Source of the DNA: JAEYZM01 sp943372195
GTDB lineage: Bacteria; Bacteroidota; Bacteroidia; Sphingobacteriales; Sphingobacteriaceae
DNA: 64,000 nucleotides
Assembly (NCBI GenBank): GCA_943372195.1
Contig: CALRXS010000003.1
Location: 128,408-192,407 of the forward strand
Direction of reading: 5' to 3'
The translations under genes and the position numbers were made by a program. The notes beneath the pieces are model-generated. The model saw nothing but the letters and a program-made list of their open reading frames with translations. It was not told the origin of the DNA and ran no database searches. Shown piece by piece: positions 16,327 through 24,837 of this stretch; within the stretch, counting starts at the first letter, position 1; every line of letters begins with the position of its first letter.

Positions 16327-17106
16327 ATGGGACAAAAAGCACATCCGATAGGACAAAGATTAGGAATCATCAAAGGTTGGGATTCTAATTGGTTCGGTGG
16401 TAACAAGTACGCTGATAAATTAGTTGAAGACGATAAAATACGTAAATACATTCATGCACGTATCGCTAAAGGCGGTATCTCAAAGATTGTTATTGAGCGT
16501 ACTTTGAAGCGTATTACTATTACAATACACACGGCAAGACCAGGTATTGTGATTGGTAAAGGCGGACAAGAAGTTGATAAGATCAAAGAAGAATTAAAGA
16601 AAATTACAAAGAAAGATGTTCAAATCAACATCTTCGAAATAAAGCGTCCTGAGTTAGATGCTCAATTGGTTGCTGACGGTGTCGCAAAACAATTAGAGGC
16701 TAGAATTTCATTCCGTCGTGCGATGAAAACATCGATTGCATCGACAATGAGAATGGGAGCTGAAGGTATCAAAGTTATGTGCGCAGGTCGTTTAGGAGGA
16801 GCTGAAATGGCGAGAACTGAGCAGTACAAAGAAGGACGTGTTCCGTTACACACGTTACGTGCTGATATCGACTATGCATTAGCAGAAGCGCATACAACGT
16901 ATGGTAAGATTGGTGTGAAAGTGTGGATTTGCAAAGGTGAGGTTTATGGTAAACGTGATTTATCTCCAAACATTGGCGCAGCTGCAAACACTAAATCAAG
17001 AACTGAAGGTGGAAATGACCGTAATGACAGAAACGACAGAAGAGGTGGTAATGATAAGAGAGGTGGAGATCGTAGAGGTGGCGGACAAAGAAAGTCTTCA
17101 AAATAA
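16327..17106 (+). CDS. rpsC: 30S ribosomal protein S3 with an RGG-rich C-terminal tail
   Basis: 259 residues, longer than E. coli S3 (233). S3 is a head protein with a type II KH domain; its GxxG loop is IGKGG at residues 76-80, and it helps unwind mRNA at the entry channel. Residues 1-210 are a normal S3. Residues 211-259 are a low-complexity tail rich in Asn, Asp, Arg and Gly, with repeated RND and RGG elements ending QRKSSK. Such a tail faces the mRNA entry side and is likely disordered and RNA-binding, which is inference. Confidence 0.97.
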   Translation: MGQKAHPIGQRLGIIKGWDSNWFGGNKYADKLVEDDKIRKYIHARIAKGGISKIVIERTLKRITITIHTARPGIVIGKGGQEVDKIKEELKKITKKDVQINIFEIKRPELDAQLVADGVAKQLEARISFRRAMKTSIASTMRMGAEGIKVMCAGRLGGAEMARTEQYKEGRVPLHTLRADIDYALAEAHTTYGKIGVKVWICKGEVYGKRDLSPNIGAAANTKSRTEGGNDRNDRNDRRGGNDKRGGDRRGGGQRKSSK

Positions 17107-17144
17107 TTTAAAGGATTGTTAACCTGAAATAAGTAGGTAAAGTT

Positions 17145-17567
17145 ATGTTACAACCAAAAAGAACGAAGTTCAGAAAAATGCAGAAAGGCAAAATGAAGGG
17201 TAACGCTAAACGCGGTACAACTCTTTCATTCGGTTCGTTCGGTATTAAATCGTTAGAAGAATGCTGGATTACCAGCCGCCAAATTGAAGCTGCTCGTATT
17301 GCAGTAACACGTTTTATGAAACGTGAAGGTCAAGTTTGGATTCGTATCTTCCCTGATAAGCCTATTACAAAGAAACCTGCAGAGGTTCGTATGGGTAAGG
17401 GTAAAGGTGCTCCAGAATACTGGGTAGCTCCTGTTAAACCAGGACGTATGTTATTTGAAGCGGAAGGTGTTTCATTAGAAACAGCAAAAGAAGCTTTACG
17501 TTTAGCTGCGCAAAAATTACCAGTTGCAACCAAATTTGTAGTACGTAGAGATTACGAAGAGGCTTAA
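17145..17567 (+). CDS. rplP: 50S ribosomal protein L16
   Basis: 140 residues. L16 helps position the A-site tRNA acceptor arm. The start MLQPKRTKFRKMQKGKMKG and the segment RIFPDKPITKKPAEVRMGKG, which contains the conserved Arg near residue 81, are typical. It lies 38 bases after rpsC within the operon. Confidence 0.97.
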   Translation: MLQPKRTKFRKMQKGKMKGNAKRGTTLSFGSFGIKSLEECWITSRQIEAARIAVTRFMKREGQVWIRIFPDKPITKKPAEVRMGKGKGAPEYWVAPVKPGRMLFEAEGVSLETAKEALRLAAQKLPVATKFVVRRDYEEA

Positions 17568-17629
17568 AAAAAAAGTTCATGGTTATCGGTGTATCAACGA
17601 AATCCCTCTGAACGTAAAAAATTAAAAAG

Positions 17630-17830
17630 ATGAAATACGCAGAAATTAAAGAACTCTCAGTAGAAGAGATTAAAGAAAGGATTACAGAAGAGCAAGCGAA
17701 CTTAACTAAAATGAAGTTCAACCATGCTGTTTCTGCATTGGAAAACCCTATGCAAATCCGCACTTTAAGAAAGACAATCGCTAAATTAAATACAGAGTTA
17801 AAAGCGCGTGAGTTAAACGCTAACTCATAA
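17630..17830 (+). CDS. rpmC: 50S ribosomal protein L29
   Basis: 66 residues forming a helical hairpin at the tunnel exit beside L23. The start MKYAEIKELSVEEIKERI and the second-helix RTLRKTIAKLNTELKAREL match the family. The 62-base gap before it has no obvious promoter. It is followed by rpsQ after 21 bases. Confidence 0.95.
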   Translation: MKYAEIKELSVEEIKERITEEQANLTKMKFNHAVSALENPMQIRTLRKTIAKLNTELKARELNANS

Positions 17831-17851
17831 TCTGTAGAAATTGATTCAGAA

Positions 17852-18109
17852 ATGGAAACTAGAAATTTAAGAAAAACAAGAATCGGGAAGATAGTGAGTA
17901 ACAAGATGGAAAAGTCTGTTACTGTAGCTATCGAGCGTAAAGTAAAGCACCCGATATATGGTAAGTTCGTTAAAACGACTACCAAATTTATGGCTCATGA
18001 CGAGAAAAACGAATGCAACATTGGCGACACTGTTAGCATCATGGAAATTCGTCCGCTGAGTAAAAACAAGCGTTGGAGAGTAGTAGAAATTTTAGAAAGG
18101 GCTAAATAA
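17852..18109 (+). CDS. rpsQ: 30S ribosomal protein S17
   Basis: 85 residues with an OB fold; S17 is a primary binder of 16S rRNA in the body. The sequence RKTRIGKIVSNKMEKSVTVA, HPIYGKFVKTTTKFMAHDE and the NIGDTVSIMEIRPLSKNKRW block are diagnostic. Two bases separate it from rplN. Confidence 0.97.
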   Translation: METRNLRKTRIGKIVSNKMEKSVTVAIERKVKHPIYGKFVKTTTKFMAHDEKNECNIGDTVSIMEIRPLSKNKRWRVVEILERAK

Positions 18110-18111
18110 TC

Positions 18112-18480
18112 ATGATACAACAAGAATCAAGGCTTACTGTTGCAGATAACAGCGGTGCCAAAGAAGTTTTATGTATCCGAGTGTTGGGCGGTACTGGTAA
18201 AAGATATGCCTCTTTAGGAGACAAAATCGTAGTAACGGTAAAAAACGCTATACCTTCAGGAAACATCAAGAAAGGAACAGTTTCTAAAGCTGTTGTTGTT
18301 CGTACTAAAAAAGAAGTACGTAGAAAAGATGGTTCATATATTCGTTTTGACGACAATGCTGCGGTATTGTTAAACGCAAACGACGAACCTAGAGGTACTC
18401 GTATTTTTGGTCCAGTAGCAAGAGAATTACGTGAAAAACAATTCATGAAAATTGTTTCATTAGCACCGGAGGTATTATAA
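18112..18480 (+). CDS. rplN: 50S ribosomal protein L14
   Basis: 122 residues, the invariant length of the family. L14 lies at the subunit interface and is the docking site of the silencing factor RsfS. The start MIQQESRLTVADNSGAKEV and GTRIFGPVARELREKQFMKI near the C-terminus are conserved. Gaps to both neighbours are two bases. Confidence 0.98.
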   Translation: MIQQESRLTVADNSGAKEVLCIRVLGGTGKRYASLGDKIVVTVKNAIPSGNIKKGTVSKAVVVRTKKEVRRKDGSYIRFDDNAAVLLNANDEPRGTRIFGPVARELREKQFMKIVSLAPEVL

Positions 18481-18482
18481 TC

Positions 18483-18824
18483 ATGGAAAGAAAAAATAAC
18501 GCACAGCCTAAGCTGAATATTCGCAAAGGCGATACGGTAAAAGTAATTGCCGGCGATTCTAAAGGGCAACAAGGTAAAGTATTAAGCGTAAGCTTAGCGA
18601 AGAAGAGAGTAATTGTTGAAGGTTTGAATATGGTATCTAAACATACTAAACCAAACGCAACTAATACCGAAGGTGGTATCGTTAAGATGGAAGCGCCTAT
18701 TCATATTTCAAACGTAATGTTAATCGACCCAAAATCAGGTAAAGCTACACGTATTGGCCGTAAAGCTAATGCAGAAGGCAAATTGGTAAGGGTTGCTAAA
18801 AAATCAGGGGAGGAGATCAAATAA
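18483..18824 (+). CDS. rplX: 50S ribosomal protein L24
   Basis: 113 residues, one of the two assembly initiators of the large subunit. The KOW motif is visible around KGDTVKVIAGDSKGQQGKVL. VEGLNMVSKHTKP and GGIVKMEAPIHISNVMLIDP are conserved. Its stop overlaps the rplE start by one base (TAATG). Confidence 0.97.
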   Translation: MERKNNAQPKLNIRKGDTVKVIAGDSKGQQGKVLSVSLAKKRVIVEGLNMVSKHTKPNATNTEGGIVKMEAPIHISNVMLIDPKSGKATRIGRKANAEGKLVRVAKKSGEEIK

Positions 18825-19384
18825 TGTCATACGCACCTAGATTAAAATCTAAGTATAGAGAAGAAATAGTTTCTTCTTTACAAAATAAATTCGAGTACAA
18901 AAGTACTATGCAAGTGCCTCGTTTGTTGAAAATTTGTATCAACCAAGGTGTAGGTGCTGCAGTATCTGATAAGAAGTTAATCGACAACGCAGTTGAAGAG
19001 ATGACTTTAATTACAGGTCAAAGAGCAGTTGCTGCTAAATCGAAAAAAGATATCTCAAACTTTAAATTACGTAAGAACGTGCCAATCGGTGTTCGTGTAA
19101 CTTTACGTGACAATAAAATGTATGAGTTCTTAGATCGTTTGATCGCTGTAGCTTTACCACGTATTCGTGATTTCAAAGGTATCAATGACAAAGGCTTCGA
19201 CGGAAGAGGTAACTATACCTTGGGTGTTTCTGAGCAAATCATTTTCCCAGAGATCAACATCGACAAAATTAACAAAATAATGGGTATGGATATCACTTTC
19301 GTAACAACAGCGAATACTGATAAAGAAGCATTAGAATTGTTGAAAGAATTCGGATTACCATTTAAAAACCAAAATAACAATTAA
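18824..19384 (+). CDS. rplE: 50S ribosomal protein L5
   Basis: 186 residues. L5 binds 5S rRNA and contacts the P-site tRNA and S13. PRLLKICINQGVGAA, KKDISNFKLRKNVPIGVRVT and the RIRDFKGINDKGFDGRGNYT block identify it. It is coupled to rplX by overlap and followed by rpsN after five bases. Confidence 0.97.
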   Translation: MSYAPRLKSKYREEIVSSLQNKFEYKSTMQVPRLLKICINQGVGAAVSDKKLIDNAVEEMTLITGQRAVAAKSKKDISNFKLRKNVPIGVRVTLRDNKMYEFLDRLIAVALPRIRDFKGINDKGFDGRGNYTLGVSEQIIFPEINIDKINKIMGMDITFVTTANTDKEALELLKEFGLPFKNQNNN

Positions 19385-19389
19385 TTAAA

Positions 19390-19659
19390 ATGGCTAAAGA
19401 AGGTATTAAGGCTCGCGAAGTTAAGCGTCAAAGACTCGTAGAGAAATATGCTCAAAAAAGAGCTGACTTAAAAGCAGCTGGTGATTATGAAGGTTTAGAC
19501 AAATTGCCTAAAAACTCATCTCCAGTACGTTTACACAACAGATGCAAAATCACTGGTCGTCCACGTGGTTATATGCGTCAGTTCGGTATTTCAAGGGTGT
19601 TATTCAGAGAAATGGCACTTGAAGGAAAGATACCAGGCGTGAAAAAAGCTAGCTGGTAA
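19390..19659 (+). CDS. rpsN: 30S ribosomal protein S14, zinc-free long form
   Basis: 89 residues. S14 binds late in 30S head assembly. The core RLHNRCKITGRPRGYMRQFG is present, but the paired CxxC ligands of the short zinc form are absent (a single Cys remains), so this is the zinc-independent form. It ends the first part of the spc genes; a promoter box lies in the 105-base gap before rpsH. Confidence 0.97.
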   Translation: MAKEGIKAREVKRQRLVEKYAQKRADLKAAGDYEGLDKLPKNSSPVRLHNRCKITGRPRGYMRQFGISRVLFREMALEGKIPGVKKASW

Positions 19660-19712
19660 GCGAAAAAATAAAGAATCCATAAAAAATTTAGTGGAAGGTA
19701 AGAATAAATTCA

Positions 19713-19720
19713 TATCTTTG
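19713..19720 (+). promoter_or_regulatory. Internal -7 promoter box before rpsH
   Basis: TATCTTTG is a perfect -7 box, 44 bases ahead of the rpsH start in the longest gap of the spc genes. The -33 region (TTAG near 19688) is only a partial match. It probably boosts transcription of the distal genes rpsH to rplQ. Confidence 0.6.
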
Positions 19721-19764
19721 CCGTCCGCTAAATTTTAGTTTATTATAGTAATATTAGATAAAAG

Positions 19765-20163
19765 ATGACTACAGATCCAATAGCAGATTATCTTACAAGA
19801 GTAAGGAATGCCATTAAGGCCAACCATAGGGTTGTTGAAGTTCCTGCATCTAATATCAAGAAGGAAATCACAAAAGTACTTTTTGATAAAGGATATATTG
19901 CGAATTACAAGTTTGAGGATGCTGGTGTTCAAGGTACAATTAAGATCGCTTTGAAATACCATCCGATTACCAAAACTTCGGCAATTAAGAAACTTCAGAG
20001 AATCAGTAAACCTGGTCTTAGAAATTATGCTCACATGAGCAACATGCCAAGAGTTTTGAACGGATTAGGTATCGCGATCCTTTCGACTTCTAAAGGTGTA
20101 ATGACAGACAAAGAAGCTCGCGTTAGTAACGTGGGTGGTGAAGTATTGTGTTACGTTTATTAA
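19765..20163 (+). CDS. rpsH: 30S ribosomal protein S8
   Basis: 132 residues. S8 binds 16S rRNA helix 21 and in several bacteria represses the spc operon. MTTDPIADYLTRVRNAIKA and the C-terminal GIAILSTSKGVMTDKEAR are standard. It is the first gene after the probable internal promoter and lies 15 bases before rplF. Confidence 0.97.
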   Translation: MTTDPIADYLTRVRNAIKANHRVVEVPASNIKKEITKVLFDKGYIANYKFEDAGVQGTIKIALKYHPITKTSAIKKLQRISKPGLRNYAHMSNMPRVLNGLGIAILSTSKGVMTDKEARVSNVGGEVLCYVY

Positions 20164-20178
20164 TAGGGAGATTCGGAA

Positions 20179-20736
20179 ATGTCACGTATAGGAAAATTAC
20201 CAATCGCTTTACCTCAAGGAGTAGAAGTGAATGTCTCAGGCGACAACGTTGTAACGGTTAAAGGTCCGAAAGGAACATTAACTCAAGCAGTTGACCCAGA
20301 CATGATTATCAAGGTAGAAGGTTCTGAACTATTAGTTCAACGCCCTACTGATCAAAAAAGACACAAGGCAATGCACGGTTTATATCGCGCATTAATCAAT
20401 AACATGGTTGTTGGTGTTACACAAGGTTACAAAATCACTCAAGAATTAGTGGGTGTTGGTTACCGTGCTACTAACAATGGAAATACACTTGACTTAGTGT
20501 TAGGTTATTCTCACCACTTTGTATTTGAGTTACCTGTAGAAATTAAGGTTACTACAACTGCAGAAAAAGGTCAGAACCCTACAGTTATTTTAGAGAGTAT
20601 TGACAAACAATTAATTGGTCAGGTTGCTGCGAAGATTCGTTCGTTACGTAAACCAGAACCATACAAAGGTAAGGGTATTAAGTTTGCTGGTGAGGTATTG
20701 AGAAGAAAAGCAGGTAAATCAGCAGCTAAAAAATAA
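20179..20736 (+). CDS. rplF: 50S ribosomal protein L6
   Basis: 185 residues with two copies of the L6 fold, located near the sarcin-ricin loop. MSRIGKLPIALPQGVEVNV, the GVTQGYKITQELVGVGYRA hinge and the C-terminal KPEPYKGKGIKFAGE signature are seen. It is followed by rplR after eight bases. Confidence 0.97.
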   Translation: MSRIGKLPIALPQGVEVNVSGDNVVTVKGPKGTLTQAVDPDMIIKVEGSELLVQRPTDQKRHKAMHGLYRALINNMVVGVTQGYKITQELVGVGYRATNNGNTLDLVLGYSHHFVFELPVEIKVTTTAEKGQNPTVILESIDKQLIGQVAAKIRSLRKPEPYKGKGIKFAGEVLRRKAGKSAAKK

Positions 20737-20744
20737 TTATAGTC

Positions 20745-21098
20745 ATGGCAAATATTAAATCTTCAAGAAGATTAAAAATTAAAAAAGGTATCCGTTTAAG
20801 ATTAACAGGTACCCCAGAGCGCCCAAGACTTTCTGTGTACAGAAGTAATAAAGCGATTTATGCACAGATTATCGACGACTTGAATGGCAAAACATTGGCA
20901 TCAGCTTCTTCTATGAAGGGCGCAGTTGATGAGAAAGCTAATAAAGTTGATCAGTCGAAAATGGTTGGCAAGCTAATCGCAGAAAAAGCTATCGCAGCAG
21001 GAATCAATGAAGTGGTGTTCGACCGTAACGGTTATTTATACCATGGTAGAATTAAATCTTTAGCAGAAGGTGCTAGAGAAGGTGGTTTACAATTCTAA
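20745..21098 (+). CDS. rplR: 50S ribosomal protein L18
   Basis: 117 residues, a 5S rRNA binder. The basic N-terminus RRLKIKKGIRLRLTGTPERP is followed by RLSVYRSNKAIYAQIIDD and FDRNGYLYHGRIKSLAEGAR. It ends ten bases before the chosen start of rpsE. Confidence 0.97.
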   Translation: MANIKSSRRLKIKKGIRLRLTGTPERPRLSVYRSNKAIYAQIIDDLNGKTLASASSMKGAVDEKANKVDQSKMVGKLIAEKAIAAGINEVVFDRNGYLYHGRIKSLAEGAREGGLQF

Positions 21099-21108
21099 TC
21101 AAGAGAAC

Positions 21109-21627
21109 ATGTCTACAGCAAATATTAAAAGAGTTAAAACAACAGATATCGAACTAAAAGATCGTTTGGTAAGCATCCAACGTGTTGCTAAAGTAACCAA
21201 AGGTGGTCGTACGTTCAGCTTCTCAGCTATCGTAGTAGTAGGTGATGAAAATGGTGTAGTTGGATATGGTTTAGGTAAAGCTAAGGAAGTAACTGAAGCG
21301 ATTACTAAAGGTATCGATGATGCTAAAAAGAACTTAATTAAAGTTCCTATTTATAAAGGTACTGTACCTCACGAGCAATATGGTAAATATTCTGGTGGTT
21401 ATGTATTCTTAAAACCAGCTTCTCATGGTACAGGTGTAATTGCCGGTGGTGCGATGCGTGCAGTGTTAGAGAGTGCGGGTGTTACCGACGTATTAGCGAA
21501 GTCTAAAGGTTCATCAAATCCACATAACGTGGTTAAAGCTACAGTTACAGCATTAGCGCATATGCGTGATGCAATCACTGTTGCTCAACATAGAGGAGTT
21601 TCATTAAGTAAAGTATTTAACGGTTAA
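21109..21627 (+). CDS. rpsE: 30S ribosomal protein S5
   Basis: 172 residues from ATG 21109. An earlier in-frame ATG (21070) lies inside rplR and would add non-conserved residues, so it is rejected. S5 is at the mRNA entry channel and affects decoding accuracy. The dsRNA-binding-like N-domain has VAKVTKGGRTFSFSAIVVVG with the fidelity loop, then GTGVIAGGAMRAVLESAGV. Its stop overlaps a possible rpmD start. Confidence 0.97.
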   Translation: MSTANIKRVKTTDIELKDRLVSIQRVAKVTKGGRTFSFSAIVVVGDENGVVGYGLGKAKEVTEAITKGIDDAKKNLIKVPIYKGTVPHEQYGKYSGGYVFLKPASHGTGVIAGGAMRAVLESAGVTDVLAKSKGSSNPHNVVKATVTALAHMRDAITVAQHRGVSLSKVFNG

Positions 21628-21632
21628 TGAGT

Positions 21633-21812
21633 ATGTCAAAGATTAAAATTACACAAGTAAAGAGTGTGATCGATCGCAACATCCGTCAGAAAAGAACGAT
21701 GGTTGCTTTAGGTCTTAGAAAAGTTAATCAGACTGTTGAAGTTGAAGCTACTCCTCAAATTTTGGGTATGGTAGCAAAAGTGAATCATCTGATCAAAGTA
21801 GAAAATATTTAA
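21633..21812 (+). CDS. rpmD: 50S ribosomal protein L30
   Basis: 59 residues from ATG 21633, which matches the family N-terminus MSKIKITQVKSVIDR. The ATG at 21627, overlapping the rpsE stop, would add two residues and is possible. The DQKRT-like motif RQKRTMVALGLRKVNQTVE is the L30 signature. It is followed by rplO after 37 bases. Confidence 0.95.
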   Translation: MSKIKITQVKSVIDRNIRQKRTMVALGLRKVNQTVEVEATPQILGMVAKVNHLIKVENI

Positions 21813-21849
21813 TTGTTTATCCCCCGTCAAGGGAATTAATTGAACAAAG

Positions 21850-22296
21850 ATGAAATTATCGAATTTAAAACCAGCTGAAGGGTCAGTTAAAACACGTAAA
21901 AGAGTAGGTAGAGGTACAGGTTCTGGTAGAGGTGGAACTTCTACACGTGGTCATAAAGGTGCAGGCTCTCGTTCAGGAACTTCTACGAAAGTAGGTTTCG
22001 AAGGTGGACAAATGCCTTTACAAAGAAGAATCCCTAAGTTCGGATTTAAGAATATAAACAGAGTTGAGTACGTAGGTGTAAACTTAGACGTATTGCAATC
22101 ATTAGCTGAAAAGTTCTCTCTAACTAGCATCGATTTAGATGCATTGAGAAGCCATGGTTTAATATCTAAAGCTGACAAAGTGAAAGTTTTAGGTCGTGGT
22201 AAATTGGTATCGAAATTAGAGGTAAAAGCTCATGCTTTCTCTGAAACTGCTAAAGCAGCTATCGAAGCTCAAGGTGGAACTACAGTTACTTTGTAA
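21850..22296 (+). CDS. rplO: 50S ribosomal protein L15
   Basis: 148 residues. L15 has a glycine- and arginine-rich N-terminal extension that threads into 23S rRNA, here RKRVGRGTGSGRGGTSTRGH, then GFEGGQMPLQRRIPKFGF. The C-terminal globular domain is intact. secY follows after three bases, which is the universal order. Confidence 0.97.
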   Translation: MKLSNLKPAEGSVKTRKRVGRGTGSGRGGTSTRGHKGAGSRSGTSTKVGFEGGQMPLQRRIPKFGFKNINRVEYVGVNLDVLQSLAEKFSLTSIDLDALRSHGLISKADKVKVLGRGKLVSKLEVKAHAFSETAKAAIEAQGGTTVTL

Positions 22297-22299
22297 TTC

Positions 22300-23631
22300 A
22301 TGAAGAGATTTATAACTACATTAACCAACATCTTCAAAATTGAAGACCTAAGAGTAAGGATATTAAATACCTTACTTTTACTATTGATATATAGAGTAGG
22401 TTCATTCATCGTATTGCCAGGGGTTGACCCTGCATTAGTTGAATCAGCTAGCAAACAAGATGGCATCCTTGGGTTACTAAATATGTTCGCTGGTGGTTCT
22501 TTCGCTCGTGCTTCGGTATTTGCGTTGGGTGTGATGCCTTATATCTCAGCTTCGATCGTGGTACAACTTTTTGGTATCGTTATCCCTTATTTCCAACGTT
22601 TACAGAAGGAAGGTGAAAGCGGTCGTAAAAAGGTGAACCAGATCACGCGTTATTTGACAATTATTATTACAGCCGGACAAGCAATTGGTTATATAAAAAC
22701 ACAAGTGCCTCAAGAAGCGATCATGATCAGTCAATCGTTATTCACGATTTCTTCGATCTTCGTTTTAACATGCGGTACTATGTTTGTGATGTGGTTAGGT
22801 GAGCGTATAACTGATAAAGGATTAGGTAACGGTATCTCATTAATTATTATGGTGGGTATCATTGCACAATTACCTTTAGCGTTTATTGCAGAAGCAGGTT
22901 CTCGTTTAGGTATCAATGGTGGTGGATTAATTCCGTTCATTGTTGAACTTGCAGCTTTAGCATTCGTAGTAATCTTCACGATTCTACTAGTGCAAGGTAC
23001 TCGTAAAATTCCTGTGCAATACGCAAAAAGAATTGTAGGTAACAAACAATATGGTGGTGTACGTCAATACATCCCTCTAAAAGTAAACTCAGCTGGTGTT
23101 ATGCCTATCATCTTCGCTCAAGCGATTATGTTCATACCTGGTACTTTGGCTTCTTTTATGCCAGAGAGTAGTTTTGCTCAAGCGGTAGGTACTAACTTAG
23201 GTAACCCTAATTCAGTTTCTTACAACTTATTGTTTGCTTTCTTAATCATTGCTTTCACTTATTTCTATACAGCTATCACTGTAAATCCGACACAGATGGC
23301 AGATGATATGAAGAGAAATGGTGGTTTCATACCAGGTGTTAAACCAGGTAAAAGAACAGGTGAATTTATTGATGCAGTAATTTCGAGAATTACTTTACCA
23401 GGATCTATATTCTTGGCTATCGTAGCGATCTTACCTTCAATAGCAGTAATCGTTGGAATCAATTCACAATTCGCTAATTTCTATGGTGGTACTTCGTTAC
23501 TAATCATGGTAGGTGTTGTGTTAGATACTTTACAACAAATTGAAAGTCATTTATTGATGCGTCATTATGATGGTTTGATGAAAACCGGACGTATTAAAGG
23601 TCGTACTCCAGCGGGAGCAACAGCCGTATAA
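22300..23631 (+). CDS. secY: Preprotein translocase subunit SecY
   Basis: 443 residues with ten membrane segments, forming the Sec channel for export and membrane insertion. Visible are TM1 (NTLLLLLIYRVGSFIVLPG), the plug region, TM2 with ALGVMPYISASIVVQLFG (the lateral gate), and NPTQMADDMKRNGGFIPG+KPG, which marks the cytoplasmic loop that contacts SecA and the ribosome. All secreted proteins in this window, including the T9SS cargo, must first pass this channel. It is cotranscribed with the ribosomal genes. Confidence 0.98.
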   Translation: MKRFITTLTNIFKIEDLRVRILNTLLLLLIYRVGSFIVLPGVDPALVESASKQDGILGLLNMFAGGSFARASVFALGVMPYISASIVVQLFGIVIPYFQRLQKEGESGRKKVNQITRYLTIIITAGQAIGYIKTQVPQEAIMISQSLFTISSIFVLTCGTMFVMWLGERITDKGLGNGISLIIMVGIIAQLPLAFIAEAGSRLGINGGGLIPFIVELAALAFVVIFTILLVQGTRKIPVQYAKRIVGNKQYGGVRQYIPLKVNSAGVMPIIFAQAIMFIPGTLASFMPESSFAQAVGTNLGNPNSVSYNLLFAFLIIAFTYFYTAITVNPTQMADDMKRNGGFIPGVKPGKRTGEFIDAVISRITLPGSIFLAIVAILPSIAVIVGINSQFANFYGGTSLLIMVGVVLDTLQQIESHLLMRHYDGLMKTGRIKGRTPAGATAV

Positions 23632-23650
23632 ATAAATCTTCGTCGATCGT

Positions 23651-24433
23651 ATGATTAAATATAAGACAAACGAAGAGATTGAATTAATAAGAGAGAGTTC
23701 TTTACTTGTTGGAAAAACATTAGCAGAAGTTGCAAAACTGATAGCTCCTGGCGTTGACCCTATGTTATTAGATAAACGTGCAGAAGAGTTTATCAGAGAT
23801 AACGGAGCCACACCAGCTTTCAAAGGTTATGGTGGTACTTTCCCCAACTCTTTATGCTTATCATTGAATGACGTTGTTGTTCATGGTATACCAGCTAAAG
23901 GAGATGTGTTGAAAGAAGGTGATGTAATCGCTGTTGATTGTGGAGTTTATAAAAATGGATATTACGGTGATTCGGCATATACATTTGCAGTAGGCGAAAT
24001 ATCATCAGAAAAAGAGCAATTGCTAAGGGTAACGAAAGAGTGTTTATACAAAGCGATTGAAAAGGCAGTAACAGGACAGAGAATGGGAGATTTGGCGTTT
24101 GCCTGTCAAGAGTATGCAGAAAAACATGGTTATGGAGTGGTTCGAGAATTAGTAGGTCATGGCATCGGTCAACATCTGCACGAAAAACCAGAAGTTCCTA
24201 ATTATGGCAAAAAAGGCACTGGCTTGAAATTTATAGAAGGATTAGTGATAGCGATAGAGCCAATGATAAATATGGGTAAAGCGGCAATCTGGCAGTTGAA
24301 TGACGGCTGGACGATCAAAACAAAAGACGGTTTACCATCTGCACATTTTGAACATACAATAGCAGTAAGAAAAGGAAAGGCTGATATCTTATCATCTTTC
24401 GATTTTATAGAAGAAGTATTAAACAAAAAATAA
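23651..24433 (+). CDS. map: Methionine aminopeptidase, type I
   Basis: 260 residues. It removes the initiator Met from nascent proteins. The five metal ligands are visible: Asp96 (VDCG), Asp107 (YGDSAY), His170 (GHGIG), Glu203 (IEPM) and Glu234 (FEHT). His79 of VVHG is the conserved substrate contact. There is no N-terminal zinc-finger extension, so it is type Ia. It lies between secY and infA with gaps of 19 and 6 bases. Confidence 0.97.
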   Translation: MIKYKTNEEIELIRESSLLVGKTLAEVAKLIAPGVDPMLLDKRAEEFIRDNGATPAFKGYGGTFPNSLCLSLNDVVVHGIPAKGDVLKEGDVIAVDCGVYKNGYYGDSAYTFAVGEISSEKEQLLRVTKECLYKAIEKAVTGQRMGDLAFACQEYAEKHGYGVVRELVGHGIGQHLHEKPEVPNYGKKGTGLKFIEGLVIAIEPMINMGKAAIWQLNDGWTIKTKDGLPSAHFEHTIAVRKGKADILSSFDFIEEVLNKK

Positions 24434-24439
24434 ACATTA

Positions 24440-24658
24440 ATGGCCAAACAAGCTTCAATAGAGCAAGATGGAACCATCAGAGAAGCATTGTCAAACGCAA
24501 TGTTTCGAGTTGAGCTAGAGAACGGACATGAGATTATCGCTCATATTTCTGGCAAGATGAGGATGAATTATATTAAAATTCTTCCTGGTGATAGAGTAAA
24601 ATTAGAAATGTCGCCTTACGATTTATCGAAAGGTAGAATAACCTATAGGTATAAATAA
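24440..24658 (+). CDS. infA: Translation initiation factor IF-1
   Basis: 72 residues, the standard length; a single OB-fold domain that binds the 30S A site. MAKQASIEQDGTIREALSNA, FRVELENGHEIIAHISGKMR and the ending DLSKGRITYRYK are conserved. It is 12 bases ahead of rpmJ. Confidence 0.97.
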   Translation: MAKQASIEQDGTIREALSNAMFRVELENGHEIIAHISGKMRMNYIKILPGDRVKLEMSPYDLSKGRITYRYK

Positions 24659-24670
24659 AAAAATAAAGAA

Positions 24671-24787
24671 ATGAAAGTTAAAGCATCCATCAAAAAGAGA
24701 AGTGCCGACTGTAAAATCATCAGTCGTAAAGGGAAACTTTACGTAATCAATAAGAAAAACCCTAAGTACAAACAACGTCAAGGGTAA
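24671..24787 (+). CDS. rpmJ: 50S ribosomal protein L36, zinc-free form
   Basis: 38 residues, MKVKASIKKRSADCKIISR and so on, ending KYKQRQG. Compared with the zinc-binding form, Cys11 is Ser, Cys27 is Asn and His33 is Tyr; only Cys14 remains. This is the C-minus, zinc-independent type common in Bacteroidota. It has its usual place between infA and rpsM. Confidence 0.96.
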   Translation: MKVKASIKKRSADCKIISRKGKLYVINKKNPKYKQRQG

Positions 24788-24837
24788 TATTGATTAATTT
24801 ATAATTAGTATATAATCTTAAGCAATACATTTAAGAA

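Noticed and set aside
17434..17985. 183-codon minus-strand ORF over rplP, rpmC and rpsQ
   Set aside because: It is antisense to three intact ribosomal genes and its hydrophobic composition follows from the complement of their codons.
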